A DNA stretch of 64,000 bases, taken from Nephrocerus scutellatus. Taxonomy: Eukaryota > Arthropoda > Insecta > Diptera > Pipunculidae. Numbering within the stretch: the first letter of the stretch is position 1; every line of letters starts with the position of its first letter. Of this stretch, positions 63,235 to 64,000 are shown piece after piece. The notes beneath the pieces were generated by a model that was not told where the DNA came from, made no database searches, and saw only the letters and a list, made by a program, of their open reading frames with translations. Location of the stretch: NCBI GenBank assembly GCA_947095585.1, contig OX352763.1, positions 67,717,024 through 67,781,023 on the forward strand, read 5' to 3'. A program made the translations under genes and the position numbers.

Positions 63235-64000
63235 CTAGTCTAAAAAATGTATGTCTGTAAAGTCCAAAATTTCTTTTTCTTCATTCCGGAACTCTTCATA
63301 TCCTTCAACGTATTCTGCGAACGGTTGTTCGTTTTGGTCTGTTTCTGAGTCAGGTTGCTGTTCGTAACTTACAACGTCTTGTTCTTGTGGTTCAATGTGG
63401 AAATTTCGTTGGTACTTCGTAGGTCTGGGTTGTTGTGGCTCAACTGGAGGTCTTTTAACAAACATTGGATTTGGAGCTGGTCTGTTCATGTAGTTTACTC
63501 CCTTTGACCGCATGCTTTGGTCTACGTCCATCGGTTCTGGTCTGGGTTCCGGCTTCGGCGTATTAGGACGTGCCGGTATTGAAGTATTATTTTGACCTTG
63601 ATATCGTGAGAAATTCTGGTTAAACTGTTGTTGTCTATAAGCGTTTTGATTTGCAGGGAAATTAGAATTAAAATTGTGTGGCCTGCGCGGGTTTTGATTG
63701 GTATATGGATTGAAATTGAATGGTGGTTGGGGTAGGTACGTTAGCTGAGGATAAAAATCTTGTCTACTTCTCTGAGTATTACCATAGTTCATGTTTCTTC
63801 TAAGACGCGTTTGTGATTGATTAACTACTGCACGTGTTGGGCCGTTATGCGTGATTGCATATTGGGTACGGAAATTCTGGTTCTGCAGTTTAAAACATAG
63901 GTGTAACGCTTGTGGAAGATCTGTAGGTTCTCTCATGCCAAGTAATCTTGGTAGAACACCTTTCAAGCCTCGTATAAAGGTATCGAGAGCCTTGTCGCGA
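63235..64000 (-). CDS. Element D gag, C-terminal part, cut by window edge
   Basis: Open for 243 residues to the right edge of the window. It starts with a capsid-like segment (GMREPTDLPQALHLCFKL), then a long asparagine, proline and glutamine-rich region (NPRRPHNFNSNFPANQN) and PEPRPEPMDVDQS, and ends acidic. There is no zinc knuckle, as in several errantiviruses. The likely true start is beyond 64000. Confidence 0.75.
   Translation of the reverse strand, partial: RDKALDTFIRGLKGVLPRLLGMREPTDLPQALHLCFKLQNQNFRTQYAITHNGPTRAVVNQSQTRLRRNMNYGNTQRSRQDFYPQLTYLPQPPFNFNPYTNQNPRRPHNFNSNFPANQNAYRQQQFNQNFSRYQGQNNTSIPARPNTPKPEPRPEPMDVDQSMRSKGVNYMNRPAPNPMFVKRPPVEPQQPRPTKYQRNFHIEPQEQDVVSYEQQPDSETDQNEQPFAEYVEGYEEFRNEEKEILDFTDIHFLD

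Larger units (their letters stand above)
57988..64000 (-). mobile_element. Errantivirus-like D, largely preserved provirus
   Basis: Minus-strand order gag, protease, RT, RNase H, integrase, env, 3' LTR, as in insect errantiviruses (Metaviridae). The 3' LTR is 57988-58582; the 5' LTR and gag start are beyond the window edge. Coding regions are long and lesions few (several nonsense changes in pol, shifts in env), so this is the youngest large element here. Confidence 0.88.

Overview
This window is eukaryotic and almost certainly from an insect, most likely a dipteran. It is AT-rich, it has no operons or bacterial signals, and nearly every recognisable protein fragment belongs to a eukaryotic transposable element: Ty3/Gypsy and errantivirus-like LTR elements, Ty1/Copia, LINEs of several clades, a tRNA-derived SINE, Helitron, Tc1/mariner, hAT, pogo/Tigger and piggyBac. 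Two env-bearing gypsy elements and a mariner with DD41D spacing fit a fly genome, perhaps a tephritid, but the species is an inference. Annotation is by eye only; no database was searched.

The only host gene seen is one short minus-strand exon at 49966-50088. It starts with ATG, encodes 41 residues resembling the N-terminus of tomosyn (syntaxin-binding protein 5) and ends in a consensus splice donor. If this is right, the 49.9 kb to its left is part of a huge transposon-filled first intron, and 50089 to about 51.8 kb is the 5' UTR and promoter flank.

Layout, left to right. 1-2 kb: a gypsy integrase tail and a 5'-truncated LINE. 2-4.6 kb: repeats with a ~115-bp unit, split by a 1.5-kb solo LTR with a 4-bp target duplication. 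4.7-20.3 kb: one decayed gypsy (A) broken by a CR1/Jockey-like LINE, then by two RTE-like LINEs that share one 14-bp target sequence, present three times. One of those LINEs carries a foldback element with an 84-bp minisatellite. 20.3-24.1 kb: a 115-bp-unit element, then a Helitron remnant holding a solo LTR, a LINE tail and a deleted mariner. 24.1-33.9 kb: a minus-strand gypsy (B) with a hAT in gag, a 115-bp element in pol, and a mariner plus piggyBac in its 5' LTR. 34.2-35.1 kb: two 115-bp-unit copies. 35.4-45.9 kb: an errantivirus-like element (C) interrupted by a pogo/Tigger with its own nested LINE, two SINEs, a LINE fragment and a Copia element. 46-50 kb: 115-bp elements, a gypsy protease fragment, a 118-bp array and a cluster of palindromic motifs. 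51.8-57.5 kb: a MITE, a LINE, 115-bp elements, ~300-bp repeats and an inverted-repeat structure. 58-64 kb: a largely preserved errantivirus-like provirus (D), cut by the window edge in gag.

The elements do not work together as a pathway. The region records layered insertion, and nesting order gives relative ages. No CRISPR, rRNA or functional tRNA gene was seen.
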